Source: Mesorhizobium sp. PAMC28654
GTDB lineage: Bacteria; Pseudomonadota; Alphaproteobacteria; Rhizobiales; Rhizobiaceae
NCBI RefSeq assembly: GCF_020616515.1
Contig: NZ_CP085135.1
Span: 4,526,001 to 4,590,000 of the forward strand
DNA: 64,000 nt
Direction: 5' to 3'
Shown: positions 9,488 through 19,100 of the stretch, one piece after another
Layout of the letters: each line of letters starts with the position of its first letter
Numbering within the stretch: the stretch's first letter is position 1
Translations under genes and position numbers: made by a program
Notes under the pieces: generated by a model
Seen by the model: the letters and a program-made list of their open reading frames with translations, nothing else
Told to the model about the DNA's origin: nothing
Databases searched by the model: none

Positions 9488-11122
9488 GTGTTGGGTAGCG
9501 CGAGATGCGGACGCGTCATCCCGCTGATCCCCGCGTCGCCGCCGGCATTGTCGCTCGCGGCAATCGCGCTACTGATCGGTGGCGCGATTGCTGGTCTGCT
9601 TTTCGAAGGCGCTCGCGACCTTTCAGGCGCCTGGGCAGCCTTCGATCCCTATCTCTTCCGCGTCGTGCGCTTCACCCTGTGGCAAGCGGTCCTGTCGACG
9701 CTGCTTTCGGTCGTGCCGGCGCTGTTCGTCGCCCGCGCCCTGTCGCGGCATCCGCGGTTCTTCGGACGAAGCTTCATCCTGCAGCTGTTCGCCGTGCCGT
9801 TGGCGCTGCCGGCCATCGTCGCCGCGCTCGGCATTCTGGCGCTGTACGGTCGCGCCGGCTATTTCGCCGGCGTGTTCACGGTGATCGGCAATGGCAGCTG
9901 GCCGGGCATCTATGGTTTGGCTGGCATCCTGGTTGCGCATGTCTTCTTCAACCTGCCGCTCTGCGTGAGGCTGTTTCTCGAAGCGCTGCAGACGGTGCCG
10001 GCCGACCAGTGGCGGCTGGCGAGCCAGCTCGGCATGGGTGCCAGGCCGGCTTTTCGGTTGATCGAGTGGCCAAGGCTGCGCGCGGCCATTCCGGGCGTCG
10101 CCGGGCTCGTCTTCATGCTCTGCATAACGTCCTTCACCATCGTGCTGACACTGGGTGGCGGTCCGCGCGCAACGACGCTGGAAGTCGCGATCTATCAGGC
10201 GCTGCGTTTCGATTTCGATCCCGCTGGGGCCGTGGCGCTGACCGCGCTGCAGATCGCGCTGACCTTTGTCGTGGTGCTGGCCCTGGCGCGACTCGGCGTC
10301 AATGTAACTGGCGACGCTAATCTGCCGGTGGCGTCGCGCCGCTATCTTTCGGTGGGCAAGGGAGAGAGCTGGCTCAATGCCTTGCTGGTTGTTGCCGCAC
10401 TGCTATTCGTCGCTGGGCCGATGGTGGCGACGGTGATGGCCGGGCTTGGCGCCGATCTCGGCCGGTTGGCCGGCGAGGCTGCTGTGCGGCAGGCGACGCT
10501 GACCAGTGCCGTGCTCGCCTTCCTGTCGGCGCTGCTTTCGGTGATGCTGTCGCTGGCGCTGATCATGGCGCGCCGGGCGCTGGCCCTGAACCGGGGCGCG
10601 GGCTCGAGGACGTTGCTCGAACATGCCACCGACACTGGCGCCGGTTTCGTCCTTGTCGTGCCTCCGATCGTCATTGGCGCCGGCTGGTTCCTGGCTCTGC
10701 GCAATGTCAGCGATGTCTTCGCCGTCGCACCGATCATGGTCGTCACCGTCAACGCGGTGATGGCGATGCCCTTCGCCATCCGCGCCGTTCGCCCCGCCTA
10801 TGACGCGGCGAGCGAGCGCCACGAACGGCTTTGCGCACAGCTCGGCATTTCAGGCTGGAACCGGCTGATACTGATTGACTGGCCGTCGTTGCGGCGGCCG
10901 CTCGCGACGGCCTTCGCCTTCGCCATGGCCCTGTCGCTTGGGGATCTCGGCGTCATCGCGTTGTTCGGCAGCGACTCCGTGCAGACATTGCCCTATCTGC
11001 TCCTGGCGCGCATGGGTAGCTACCGGACGGAGGACGCCGCCGGCCTGGCGTTGCTGCTTGGTCTTGTCTGCCTGGCGCTTGTCCTGGCCTCCGACCGGCT
11101 GGGGAGGGGAGGGAAATCATGA
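9488..11122 (+). CDS. thiP: Thiamine ABC transporter, permease
   Basis: A 544-residue inner-membrane protein with about twelve membrane helices. It has two binding-protein-dependent permease domains, each with an EAA-like loop (for example [20 protein letters not shown] and [15 protein letters not shown]). This fused two-domain form is the normal size for ThiP. The start is uncertain: GTG at 9488 is used here because it precedes the first hydrophobic segment; TTG at 9491 is an alternative. The 157-bp palindromic element lies just upstream, so the distance to thiB is 234 bp, unusually long for this operon. thiQ overlaps its last four bases. Confidence 0.92.
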   Translation: MLGSARCGRVIPLIPASPPALSLAAIALLIGGAIAGLLFEGARDLSGAWAAFDPYLFRVVRFTLWQAVLSTLLSVVPALFVARALSRHPRFFGRSFILQLFAVPLALPAIVAALGILALYGRAGYFAGVFTVIGNGSWPGIYGLAGILVAHVFFNLPLCVRLFLEALQTVPADQWRLASQLGMGARPAFRLIEWPRLRAAIPGVAGLVFMLCITSFTIVLTLGGGPRATTLEVAIYQALRFDFDPAGAVALTALQIALTFVVVLALARLGVNVTGDANLPVASRRYLSVGKGESWLNALLVVAALLFVAGPMVATVMAGLGADLGRLAGEAAVRQATLTSAVLAFLSALLSVMLSLALIMARRALALNRGAGSRTLLEHATDTGAGFVLVVPPIVIGAGWFLALRNVSDVFAVAPIMVVTVNAVMAMPFAIRAVRPAYDAASERHERLCAQLGISGWNRLILIDWPSLRRPLATAFAFAMALSLGDLGVIALFGSDSVQTLPYLLLARMGSYRTEDAAGLALLLGLVCLALVLASDRLGRGGKS

Positions 11123-11904
11123 TGCTCGCCAAAGCCAACGAGAGGATCGAAGACGGCACCGCCGTGCGGTTGGAGCATGTCTCGTTCAGCTATGGCCAAA
11201 CGCCCTTGAGCTTCGATGTCGGTTTTGCCGCCTCCAGGATCACCGCCATCATGGGCCCGAGCGGCTCTGGAAAATCGACCCTGCTCAATCTGGTCGCTGG
11301 TTTCGAAACGCCGCGCTCCGGCCGCGTGCTGATCGGCGGGATCGATGTCAGCGCGGAGCTGCCCTCGGCACGACCGGTGTCCATGGTGTTCCAGGAGAAC
11401 AACCTCTTTGCCCATCTTTCCGTGGAGCAGAATGTCGGACTAGGCCGTTCGCCGTCGCTGCGGCTGAGCGATGCGGACCGCGTTGTGATTGCCGGGGCGA
11501 TCGAACGCACCGGCCTGGCCGGAAAGGAGAAGCGATTGCCGCGCGAACTCTCCGGCGGCGAGCGTCAGCGTGTCGCGCTCGCCCGTGTCCTGGTGCGCGA
11601 CCGTCCGGTGCTTCTCCTGGATGAGCCTTTTGCCTCGCTTGGCCCGGCCATGCGAGACGACATGCTCGATCTGGTGGCCGGTGTGCATGCCGACCGGCCG
11701 ATGACGGTGCTGTTCGTCACGCACCAGCCAGAAGACGCGCGCCGGATCGGCCAGAATGTGGTATTCCTGGACAATGGTTCGGTTGCCGCGACGGGTGCGG
11801 CGGCTGATTTCTTCGCCGGGGCTGGCCCGGAGGTCTTCCAGCGCTATATCGGGGCAGGTCCGATTGGCGCCGGATCACGAGATGTTGCCCGGAAGCGGAC
11901 ATAA
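11119..11904 (+). CDS. thiQ: Thiamine ABC transporter, ATP-binding protein
   Basis: A 261-residue ATPase with Walker [10 protein letters not shown], signature LSGGERQR, Walker [12 protein letters not shown] and the switch His in FVTHQ. The N-terminus is about ten residues longer than usual. ATG overlaps the thiP stop (ATGA), so translation is coupled. It powers import through ThiP. The DEPFASL form of the Walker B region, in place of DEPLSNLD, is typical of ThiQ. Confidence 0.92.
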   Translation: MMLAKANERIEDGTAVRLEHVSFSYGQTPLSFDVGFAASRITAIMGPSGSGKSTLLNLVAGFETPRSGRVLIGGIDVSAELPSARPVSMVFQENNLFAHLSVEQNVGLGRSPSLRLSDADRVVIAGAIERTGLAGKEKRLPRELSGGERQRVALARVLVRDRPVLLLDEPFASLGPAMRDDMLDLVAGVHADRPMTVLFVTHQPEDARRIGQNVVFLDNGSVAATGAAADFFAGAGPEVFQRYIGAGPIGAGSRDVARKRT

Positions 11905-12144
11905 TTTACGGTCAAACCGGCCCAAGGCGATGCGGCGCTTGCTTGCCATGATCAGGGTAGTGTGGCTAGGTCCACCCTGTATAGGTCTGGCACGGTCGTG
12001 ATTTGCCTGCACGCCGTGCGTCATCCCGGACGCCAGAAGACGTTGCAACATGTTGATTTTGCGCGTGATCTCCACGAGGTTTCGAGATCATGGGCCAAGA
12101 CCTGGAAGGAAGCGGTTCTGTCGACCCGCACGCATAGAGTCCGG

Positions 12145-13614
12145 ATGAATCCGCTGGCGCGCTTCTTCGCGCTAGCCGGCTTTGCCGTGGCGCTGGCAAG
12201 CTGCCAGATGTTCACGCCTCCGGCAGTCCAGGAATCCGGCTTCCAGCCTTCCGACAAGCCGATCACGGTCGACAATGTTGCCGCCAACAGCAAGCTCGCC
12301 GAAATGGCCAAGGCGCAGCATCCGCGCATTCTTGCCACTTATGGCGGCGAATACTCCGACCCGAAGCTCGAACGCATGGTTGCCAAGGTCGTCGGCAATT
12401 TGACCGTCGTGTCGGCAAACCCGACCCAGACCTATCGCATCACCATCCTGAATTCGCCCAACGTCAACGCCTTCGCGCTGCCAGGCGGCTATCTCTACAT
12501 CACGCGCGGCCTGCTGGCGCTGGCCAATGATTCTTCGGAGCTGGCCGCAGTCATCGCGCATGAAATGGGCCATGTCACCGCCAATCACGGCCTGCAGCGC
12601 CAGCAGCTCGAGGCCGAGGAGGGCCTGGCGACCAAGGTCGTCTCCGACGTGCTCGGCGACAGCCCGACCGCCAAGGCGGCGCTTATCCGCGGCAAGCTCA
12701 GGCTTGCCCAGTTCTCGCGCAACCAGGAGCTGGAGGCCGACGCCATCGGTATCAAGTCGATCGGCGAGGCCGGCTACGACCCTTATGCCGCCGGCCGCTT
12801 CCTGCAGTCGATGTCGGCCTATACAGACTTTCGCTCGATCAGCGGCGCCACCGACCCCAGCCTCGACTTCCTGGCAACTCACCCCAACACGCCGCAGCGC
12901 ATCGATCTGGCGCAGCGCCATGCCCGCCAGTTCGGCGCGCCCGGCTTTGGCACGCGCGATCGCGATTCTTTCCTGGCCGGCATAGACGGCCTGCTTTACG
13001 GCGACACGCCCGAGGAAGGCTATGTGCGTGGCGAAACCTTCCTGCATCCGGGACTTGGCGTGTCCTTCTCGGTGCCCGAAGGCTTCGTCATCGACAATTC
13101 GGCAGCGGCTGTGACGGCGACCGGCCCCGGCGACACGGCGATCCGTTTCGACGGCGTCTCGATCGACAAGAACCGTCCGCTGACCGACTATATCCGCAGC
13201 GGCTGGGTTGCCGGCCTCGTCGACAGCAGCGTCAAGCAGGAGACGATCAACGGCAATGAAGCGGCGACCGCGCATGCGGGTGCCGAGGGCTGGCAGTTCG
13301 ATATCGCGGTGATCCGGGCGGGTGGACAGGTCTACCGGCTGCTGACGGCGGCACCTTCGGCCAGCACAAACCTGGACAGCGTCGCGCGTTCGGTCAGCGG
13401 CAGCTTCCGTATCCTGAGTGCCGCGGAAAAGGCGGCGCTGAAGCCGCTGCATATTCGCGTGCTGACGGTGCAGCCGGGGCAGACCATGGGCACGCTTGCG
13501 GCGCAGATGGTCGGCGTCGATCGCAAGCTCGACCTGTTCCGTGTGCTCAATGCACTGTCGCCCGGCGCCGCGGTCTCGGCCGGCGACAAGGTGAAGATCG
13601 TCACCGACAAATAG
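12145..13614 (+). CDS. M48-family metalloprotease, lipoprotein
   Basis: A 489-residue protein. The start is placed at ATG 12145 because it gives a lipoprotein signal with lipobox LAS-C (Cys20). The zincin motif HEMGH (139-143) and the third zinc-ligand region ELEAD (195-199) define a BepA/YfgC-like M48 peptidase. Residues after about 280 form a separate domain of the kind seen in alphaproteobacterial homologues, and the last 50 (VLTVQPGQTMGTLAAQM...) look like a LysM-type module. It is expected to be anchored to the outer membrane and to process or clear misfolded envelope proteins. It is convergent with the stress sigma factor gene rpoH2. Confidence 0.9.
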   Translation: MNPLARFFALAGFAVALASCQMFTPPAVQESGFQPSDKPITVDNVAANSKLAEMAKAQHPRILATYGGEYSDPKLERMVAKVVGNLTVVSANPTQTYRITILNSPNVNAFALPGGYLYITRGLLALANDSSELAAVIAHEMGHVTANHGLQRQQLEAEEGLATKVVSDVLGDSPTAKAALIRGKLRLAQFSRNQELEADAIGIKSIGEAGYDPYAAGRFLQSMSAYTDFRSISGATDPSLDFLATHPNTPQRIDLAQRHARQFGAPGFGTRDRDSFLAGIDGLLYGDTPEEGYVRGETFLHPGLGVSFSVPEGFVIDNSAAAVTATGPGDTAIRFDGVSIDKNRPLTDYIRSGWVAGLVDSSVKQETINGNEAATAHAGAEGWQFDIAVIRAGGQVYRLLTAAPSASTNLDSVARSVSGSFRILSAAEKAALKPLHIRVLTVQPGQTMGTLAAQMVGVDRKLDLFRVLNALSPGAAVSAGDKVKIVTDK

Positions 13615-13637
13615 CAACTGCTCTTGTGCTGATGGGA

Positions 13638-14495
<858 letters not shown>

Positions 14496-14570
14496 GCCAT
14501 GCTCCCTTTTTCGGGCGTTCGGACGGCGGGGTGGTTGAAATGATTACGCCGTGCCCGACAACAGCCGAGA

Positions 14571-14596
14571 AACGTGTCACGCCGGAGAATGGTTCC
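14571..14596 (-). promoter_or_regulatory. Putative EcfG (RpoE2)-type promoter of rpoH2
   Basis: On the minus strand, GGAAC (14596-14592) is followed after 17 bases by CGTTT (14574 downward). This is the published EcfG/RpoE2 consensus GGAAC-N16/17-CGTT. It sits about 75 bases upstream of the rpoH2 start codon and points towards it. Confidence 0.75.
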
Positions 14597-14795
14597 GCTG
14601 CGCTCACCATGTGGATTGCGCCGTTCCTGGCGCTCCGCAAAGGAGGTGATTGGTGCCAATCGATACGTTTCGGAGAATTTGATTTCAGAACGCGATGCTA
14701 TTCGGAATCTTGTTCCTTATTTTGTTTGCAAGCATGTGCCATTTTCCAAATCTCACAATGCGCCGCACAACGGCCAAGGACGGGATCACAGAAAA

Positions 14796-15569
14796 ATGAA
14801 ATGGCTTAAATCGCTCGTTGTCGCCGGAGCCCTGCAGGTTCTGGCCGTCGCCGCCGGACATGCCGGCGCCAATCTCGATCAGATCAAGCAGGCAGGCACC
14901 ATCAAGATCGGCACGGAAGGCACCTACGCGCCCTTCACCTATCATGATGCTTCCGGCGCGCTGGTCGGTTTCGATGTCGAAATCGCCAAGGCGATCGCCG
15001 ACAAGCTCGGTGTCAAGCCGCAGTTCCTCGAAGGCAAATGGGACGGGCTGATCGCTGGCCTCGACGCCAACCGTTACGACGCCGTCATCAACGAGGTCGG
15101 CATCACCGACGCGCGCAAGGCCAAGTACGACTTCTCCGACCCCTACATCGCCTCCAAGGCGGTGCTGATCGTGCGTGGCGACAATACCGACATCAAGGGC
15201 TTTGCCGATCTCAAGGGCAAGAAGTCGGCGCAGTCGCTGACATCGAATTTCGGCAAGCTGGCCGAGACGAACGGCGCTGAACTCGTCGGCACCGATGGCT
15301 TCGACCAATCGATCCAGCTGCTTTTGACCGGCCGCGCCGACGCCACCATCAATGACAGCCTGTCCTTCCTTGACTTCAAGAAGCACAAGCCCGACGCCAA
15401 TGTGAAGATCGCCGCGCAAGAGGAAAACGCTGACTATTCCGGCGTCATCGTGCGCAAGGGTGATCCGGAACTGGTCGCGGCGATCAACAAGGCGCTGGCC
15501 GACATCAAGGCCGACGGTACCTACCGGAAGATCGCCGATACCTATTTCGGCCAGGACGTATCGAAATAA
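14796..15569 (+). CDS. Polar amino acid (cystine-type) ABC transporter, binding protein
   Basis: A 257-residue periplasmic protein with a signal peptide of about 24 residues ending VAAGHAGA. The mature start (IKQAGTIKIGTEGTYAPFTYHD, read in parts) and the segments LVGFDVEIAKAIADKLG and KWDGLIAGLDANRYDAVINE place it in solute-binding family 3. DAVINEVGITDARKAKYDFS resembles cystine-binding FliY/TcyA proteins. ATG 14796 begins the protein. A permease and ATPase follow after a hairpin that may dampen their expression relative to the binding protein. Confidence 0.88.
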   Translation: MKWLKSLVVAGALQVLAVAAGHAGANLDQIKQAGTIKIGTEGTYAPFTYHDASGALVGFDVEIAKAIADKLGVKPQFLEGKWDGLIAGLDANRYDAVINEVGITDARKAKYDFSDPYIASKAVLIVRGDNTDIKGFADLKGKKSAQSLTSNFGKLAETNGAELVGTDGFDQSIQLLLTGRADATINDSLSFLDFKKHKPDANVKIAAQEENADYSGVIVRKGDPELVAAINKALADIKADGTYRKIADTYFGQDVSK

Positions 15570-15612
15570 CTTTCACCAGGATGGGCCGATCGCCGGCCCA
15601 TGCAACATGCCT

Positions 15613-15646
15613 AGCGGCGAGCCGTCTTTGACGGCCCGCCGCTTTT
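15613..15646 (+). terminator. Hairpin with T-run between binding-protein and permease genes
   Basis: A two-part perfect stem (AGCGGCG/CGCCGCT and GCCGTC/GACGGC, separated by one unpaired base per side) with a TTT loop is followed by TTTT. It lies 44 bases after the binding-protein stop, inside the operon. A leaky terminator here would give more binding protein than permease. Confidence 0.75.
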
Positions 15647-15710
15647 GTCGTGATATGCCCCGGCATTCGCGCTTCGATGATGCCGGCTTGACCGGATGGA
15701 GGGGTTTTTC

Positions 15711-16391
15711 GTGCCGCACTGGCTGCAATTGATGCTGGAGTCGCTGCCTTCGCTGCTGTGGGCCGCACTCATCTTCACCGTGCCGTTGACCCTGCTGTCC
15801 TTCGCCCTTGGCTTGACTGTCGGCCTGGGTGCGGCGCTCGCCCGGTTGTTCGGCGCCAAGCCGCTGGTCGCGCTTGTGCGCTTCTATGTCTGGATCTTTC
15901 GCGGCACGCCGCTGCTGGTGCAGCTGTTCCTGATCTTCTACGGCCTGCCGTCGGCCGGCATCCTTCTCGACGCCTTTACAGCGGCCTTGATCGGCTTCAC
16001 GCTCAACATCGGCGCCTACACGTCGGAGATCATCCGCGCGGCGATCGGCTCGGTGCCGAAGGGACAGTGGGAAGCCGCCTATTCGATTGGCATGACCTGG
16101 AGCCAGGCGATGCGGCGGACCATCCTGCCGCAAGCCGGCCGCGTCGCGGTGCCGCCGCTTTCGAACACTTTCATCTCGCTGGTCAAGGATACGTCGCTTG
16201 CCGCCGCCATCACCGTGCCGGAAATGTTCCAGGCCGCGCAGCGCATCGTCGCCACCACCTATGAGCCGCTGATCCTCTATGTCGAGGCGGCGATCCTCTA
16301 TCTGGCGCTGAGCTCGGTGCTGTCAGCTCTGCAGACGCGGCTGGAAACACGGCTCAACCGCTATGGCGGCTTCCTGGAGGCGCGCTCATGA
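15711..16391 (+). CDS. Polar amino acid ABC transporter, permease
   Basis: A 226-residue inner-membrane protein with five or so membrane helices and a HisM/GlnP-type permease domain. The EAA-loop region reads GQWEAAYSIGMTWSQAMRR. GTG at 15711 is preferred as start because GGAGGGG lies six to seven bases before it; an in-frame ATG at 15696 would overlap that ribosome site and add five residues. The gene ends by overlapping the ATPase start by four bases (ATGA). It forms the channel for the binding protein encoded upstream. Confidence 0.9.
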   Translation: MPHWLQLMLESLPSLLWAALIFTVPLTLLSFALGLTVGLGAALARLFGAKPLVALVRFYVWIFRGTPLLVQLFLIFYGLPSAGILLDAFTAALIGFTLNIGAYTSEIIRAAIGSVPKGQWEAAYSIGMTWSQAMRRTILPQAGRVAVPPLSNTFISLVKDTSLAAAITVPEMFQAAQRIVATTYEPLILYVEAAILYLALSSVLSALQTRLETRLNRYGGFLEARS

Positions 16392-17161
16392 TCGGCCTCA
16401 CCAACATCGAAAAGCGCTTTGGCGACAATCTCGTCCTGAAGGGCGTGAGCGTCACCATCGACGAAGGCAGCGTCACCGCGCTTGTCGGCCCCTCTGGCGG
16501 CGGCAAGAGCACGCTGCTGCGTTGCATCAACCTCTTGGAGATCCCGACCTCCGGCACTGTGCGTATCGGCGATGAGACGCTCGAATTCCACCCGGGTGGC
16601 AAGGTCCCGGCCAGGGACATCCAGCGCCTGCGGCTGCAGACCGGCATGGTGTTCCAGAACTTCCAGCTGTTTCCGCACCGCACCGCGATCGAGAACGTCA
16701 TGGAAGGCTTGGTGACGGTGTTGAAATGGCCACAGGAGAAGGCGCGAGAGCGGGCGCTCGCCCTGTTGGAAAAGGTCGGGATGGCACACAAGGCCGACGC
16801 CTGGCCCGCGACGCTGTCGGGTGGCCAGCAGCAGCGCGTGGCCATTGCCCGGGCGCTGGCGCCGTCGCCGAAAGTTCTGCTGTGCGACGAGCCGACCTCG
16901 GCGCTCGATCCGGAACTGGCGCAGGAGGTGGTCGATGTGCTTGGCAAACTGGCCAGCGAAGGCACGACCATGGTGATGGCGACGCATGACCTGCGCCTCG
17001 CCTCCAAGATCGCGCAAGAGGTGGTTTTTCTCGACGCCGGTGTTGTCGTCGAGAAGGGGCCAGCCGCCGTGTTGTTCGGCAATCCGGAGCATCAGCGAAC
17101 AAAGCGGTTCATCGCGACGCTGAAGCAGGAGGCGGATAAGGAAGGTGGCGGCCAGGCGTAG
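16388..17161 (+). CDS. Polar amino acid ABC transporter, ATP-binding protein
   Basis: A 257-residue ATPase: Walker A GPSGGGKST, Q-loop VFQNFQLFPH, signature LSGGQQQR, Walker B VLLCDEPTSALDPE and the H-loop MATHDLRLA. These are the forms found in GlnQ/TcyN proteins. It overlaps the permease gene by four bases. A strong bidirectional terminator follows and separates it from carD. Confidence 0.93.
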   Translation: MIGLTNIEKRFGDNLVLKGVSVTIDEGSVTALVGPSGGGKSTLLRCINLLEIPTSGTVRIGDETLEFHPGGKVPARDIQRLRLQTGMVFQNFQLFPHRTAIENVMEGLVTVLKWPQEKARERALALLEKVGMAHKADAWPATLSGGQQQRVAIARALAPSPKVLLCDEPTSALDPELAQEVVDVLGKLASEGTTMVMATHDLRLASKIAQEVVFLDAGVVVEKGPAAVLFGNPEHQRTKRFIATLKQEADKEGGGQA

Positions 17162-17198
17162 GCGGCGCCGTCGCTTTCAGCCCTGTTTTCCCAAAAAC

Positions 17199-17228
17199 AA
17201 AAAACCCGGCGCGAGGCCGGGTTTTTCT
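17199..17228. terminator. Bidirectional terminator between the ABC operon and carD
   Basis: Arms AAAACCCGGC (17201-17210) and GCCGGGTTTT (17216-17225) form a 10-bp stem with a 5-base loop. A-rich sequence precedes it and T-rich follows, so it can end transcripts from both convergent sides. Confidence 0.9.
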
Positions 17229-17248
17229 AAACTTGAAGGCGGAAAAGC

Positions 17249-17830
17249 TCAGGCAGCTTCTTCCTGCTCGGCTTCCTCGTTGTCAGCCTTGGCGCCGCGC
17301 TTGGGGCCCTTGTTGAGGTTGACCTCGATGAGGCGCACCGCTTCGGTTTCCGACATCCGGTTGACGGCCGCGATCTCGCGGGCCATGCGATCCAGCGCCG
17401 CCTCATAGAGCTGGCGCTCGGAATAGGACTGCTCCGGCTGGTTGTCGGCGCGGTAGAGGTCACGCACCACTTCCGAGATCGAGATCAGGTCGCCCGAATT
17501 GATCTTCGCATCATATTCCTGGGCGCGGCGCGACCACATGGTGCGCTTGACGCGGGCGCGGCCCTGGACGACCTTCAATGCGCGCTCGACATAATCCTCT
17601 TCCGACAGCTTGCGCATGCCGATGGAGGTCGCCTTGGCGACCGGAACCTTCAGGCGCATCTTGTCCTTCGAGAAGTCGATGACGAACAGTTCCAGCTTGT
17701 GACCGGCAACTTCCTGCTCGTCGATCGAGATGATCTGGCCAACGCCATGCGCCGGATAGACGATGAACTCGCCGGTCTTGAAACCGTGACGTGCCGCGCT
17801 GGACTTCTTCTGCGGGGTGATCGTTGCCAT
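17249..17830 (-). CDS. carD: CarD-family transcriptional regulator
   Basis: A 193-residue protein. The N-terminal Tudor-like RNA-polymerase-interacting domain is seen in FKTGEFIVYPAHGVGQI and the following strands (about 15-75). A helical domain (about 85-165) contains RRAQEYDAKINSGDLISI and SYSERQLYEAALDRM. The last 20 residues are rich in Glu/Ala. CarD binds the polymerase beta subunit and stabilises open complexes at many promoters. Length is close to other alphaproteobacterial homologues. It is the last gene of the minus-strand helicase-S4-fdxA-carD group, but a 369-bp gap suggests its own promoter. Confidence 0.93.
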   Translation of the reverse strand: MATITPQKKSSAARHGFKTGEFIVYPAHGVGQIISIDEQEVAGHKLELFVIDFSKDKMRLKVPVAKATSIGMRKLSEEDYVERALKVVQGRARVKRTMWSRRAQEYDAKINSGDLISISEVVRDLYRADNQPEQSYSERQLYEAALDRMAREIAAVNRMSETEAVRLIEVNLNKGPKRGAKADNEEAEQEEAA

Positions 17831-18199
17831 TACGCCCTGAACTCCTTGTTGTGGTGCCGGCGTCCTGCCAGCCTAATTCGCGCGACCGGTGGGGTGCCGA
17901 TCGTTAGCCGCACAACGGGTGAACCCATCGGAAAAGCCGGGACCGGCAAACCGCACATATTGCGACCGCCTGGCCCAGATTGCTCTGGTCCGATTGAGAA
18001 ATTCACCTTTCAGTGATTTGGGGCTTCTGCGCCATAAATCGACGTTGTGTCACCGGCATGTTTCTATGATGTAACACAAAAAGTCGGAAGAATCAAGGTT
18101 TTGCTGCATTCGCGAAGGTCATGCAACACCGGCGCTGTCAAGGCAGTTAATGTGTAGTGCCTCTTACGTAGCGTTATGCCGGGCAAACCAGCCGTGCCG
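17831..18199. other. Gene-free stretch between fdxA and carD
   Basis: 369 bases without a supported gene. It should hold the carD promoter; AAGGAG about 12 bases before the carD ATG is a possible ribosome site. A TGTGTCAC...GTAACACA imperfect palindrome is visible near 18045-18078. Nothing else is recognised. Confidence 0.5.
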
Positions 18200-18538
18200 T
18201 CAGTCGCCTTCGCCAGGCTCCGCCGAGAAGTACTTCTCGAACTTGCCAGCCTCGCCATCGAAGGATTTGGCGTCGGCCGGCGGTTCCTTCTTGGCCGTGA
18301 TGTTGGGCCATTTCTCGGCGTATTCGGTGTTGATCTGCAGCCATTTGTCGAGGCCGGACTCGGTGTCGGGCTTGATTGCGTCGGCAGGGCATTCCGGCTC
18401 GCAGACGCCGCAATCGATGCACTCGTCCGGATGGATGACGAGCATGTTCTCGCCTTCGTAGAAACAGTCTACCGGACAGACCTCGATGCAGTCCATGTAC
18501 TTGCATTTGATGCAATTGTCGGTCACGACATAGGTCAT
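18200..18538 (-). CDS. fdxA: 7Fe ferredoxin FdxA
   Basis: A 112-residue ferredoxin starting [17 protein letters not shown]. Two cysteine clusters (C9, C12, C17, C21 and [12 protein letters not shown] near residue 40) fit the [3Fe-4S][4Fe-4S] arrangement of the FdxA family, followed by a helical C-terminal extension of about 50 residues ending near GEGD. It carries electrons at low potential in the cytoplasm; the partner is unknown. The start is chosen by the family N-terminus and a GGAG ribosome site; a longer reading to 18691 adds basic residues without family character. Confidence 0.95.
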   Translation of the reverse strand: MTYVVTDNCIKCKYMDCIEVCPVDCFYEGENMLVIHPDECIDCGVCEPECPADAIKPDTESGLDKWLQINTEYAEKWPNITAKKEPPADAKSFDGEAGKFEKYFSAEPGEGD

Positions 18539-18687
18539 CGGTCGGCTCCGGGACGTCCCATTTTTGCTGGGCTTTTTTCGTGAGGTAACGCCTTTGCCGG
18601 CTGCTGGCAAGGGCGGCCATTGCGACTGATATCGGTGTTTACGGAATGGAATTCCAGATGGCTGCCGCATTGGGAGCCGGTGATGGC

Positions 18688-19086
18688 TCAATCCTCGCCG
18701 AACAGCCGGTCCGTCTGGCGACGCTCCTTCTTCGTCGGACGACCGCTGCCGGCCTCGCGCAGCGCGGGAATTGCATCGCGAACGCTTTCGTTCTTGGGTG
18801 CGGGCGGTGGCGACATGTCCTCGTAGAGCGTGCGCGCCTCCTCGGCGGGACCGCGTCGCACGCCTGTATTCAGCACCTTCCAGATGAAGATGCGCCGCTC
18901 AAGCGTGATGGTCAGCACATCGCCGGGCTTGACCATGTCGGATGCCTGCGCTGCTTTGTCGCGATTGATGCGAACCCGGCCGGCCACCGCCAATTTGGCG
19001 CCCAGCGAGCGCGATTTCACGGCGCGCGAGAAGAACAGCCACTTGTCGATGCGTTGACGGTCTCGCGCGACCATTGGAGCAACCAT
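18688..19086 (-). CDS. S4-domain RNA-binding protein (Hsp15/HslR-like)
   Basis: A 132-residue protein with an S4 domain at residues about 10-70: [22 protein letters not shown] and [21 protein letters not shown] (read in parts). E. coli Hsp15 uses this fold to bind stalled 50S subunits that carry nascent chains. The C-terminal 50 residues are basic and probably disordered ([17 protein letters not shown]). It lies 14 bases downstream of the helicase gene, in the same direction, so the two RNA-related genes are probably cotranscribed. ATG 19074 is an alternative start. Confidence 0.9.
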   Translation of the reverse strand: MVAPMVARDRQRIDKWLFFSRAVKSRSLGAKLAVAGRVRINRDKAAQASDMVKPGDVLTITLERRIFIWKVLNTGVRRGPAEEARTLYEDMSPPPAPKNESVRDAIPALREAGSGRPTKKERRQTDRLFGED

Positions 19087-19100
19087 CGAAGCGAGCCAGC

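Noticed and set aside
11925..12010. A possible tRNA-like fold in the gap before the M48 gene
   Set aside because: No T-loop GGTTCGA-type motif or cloverleaf pairing could be made.
12172..13617. A 481-codon open frame antisense to the M48 protease gene
   Set aside because: High GC keeps antisense frames open; the plus strand has a clear protease with HEMGH and lipobox.
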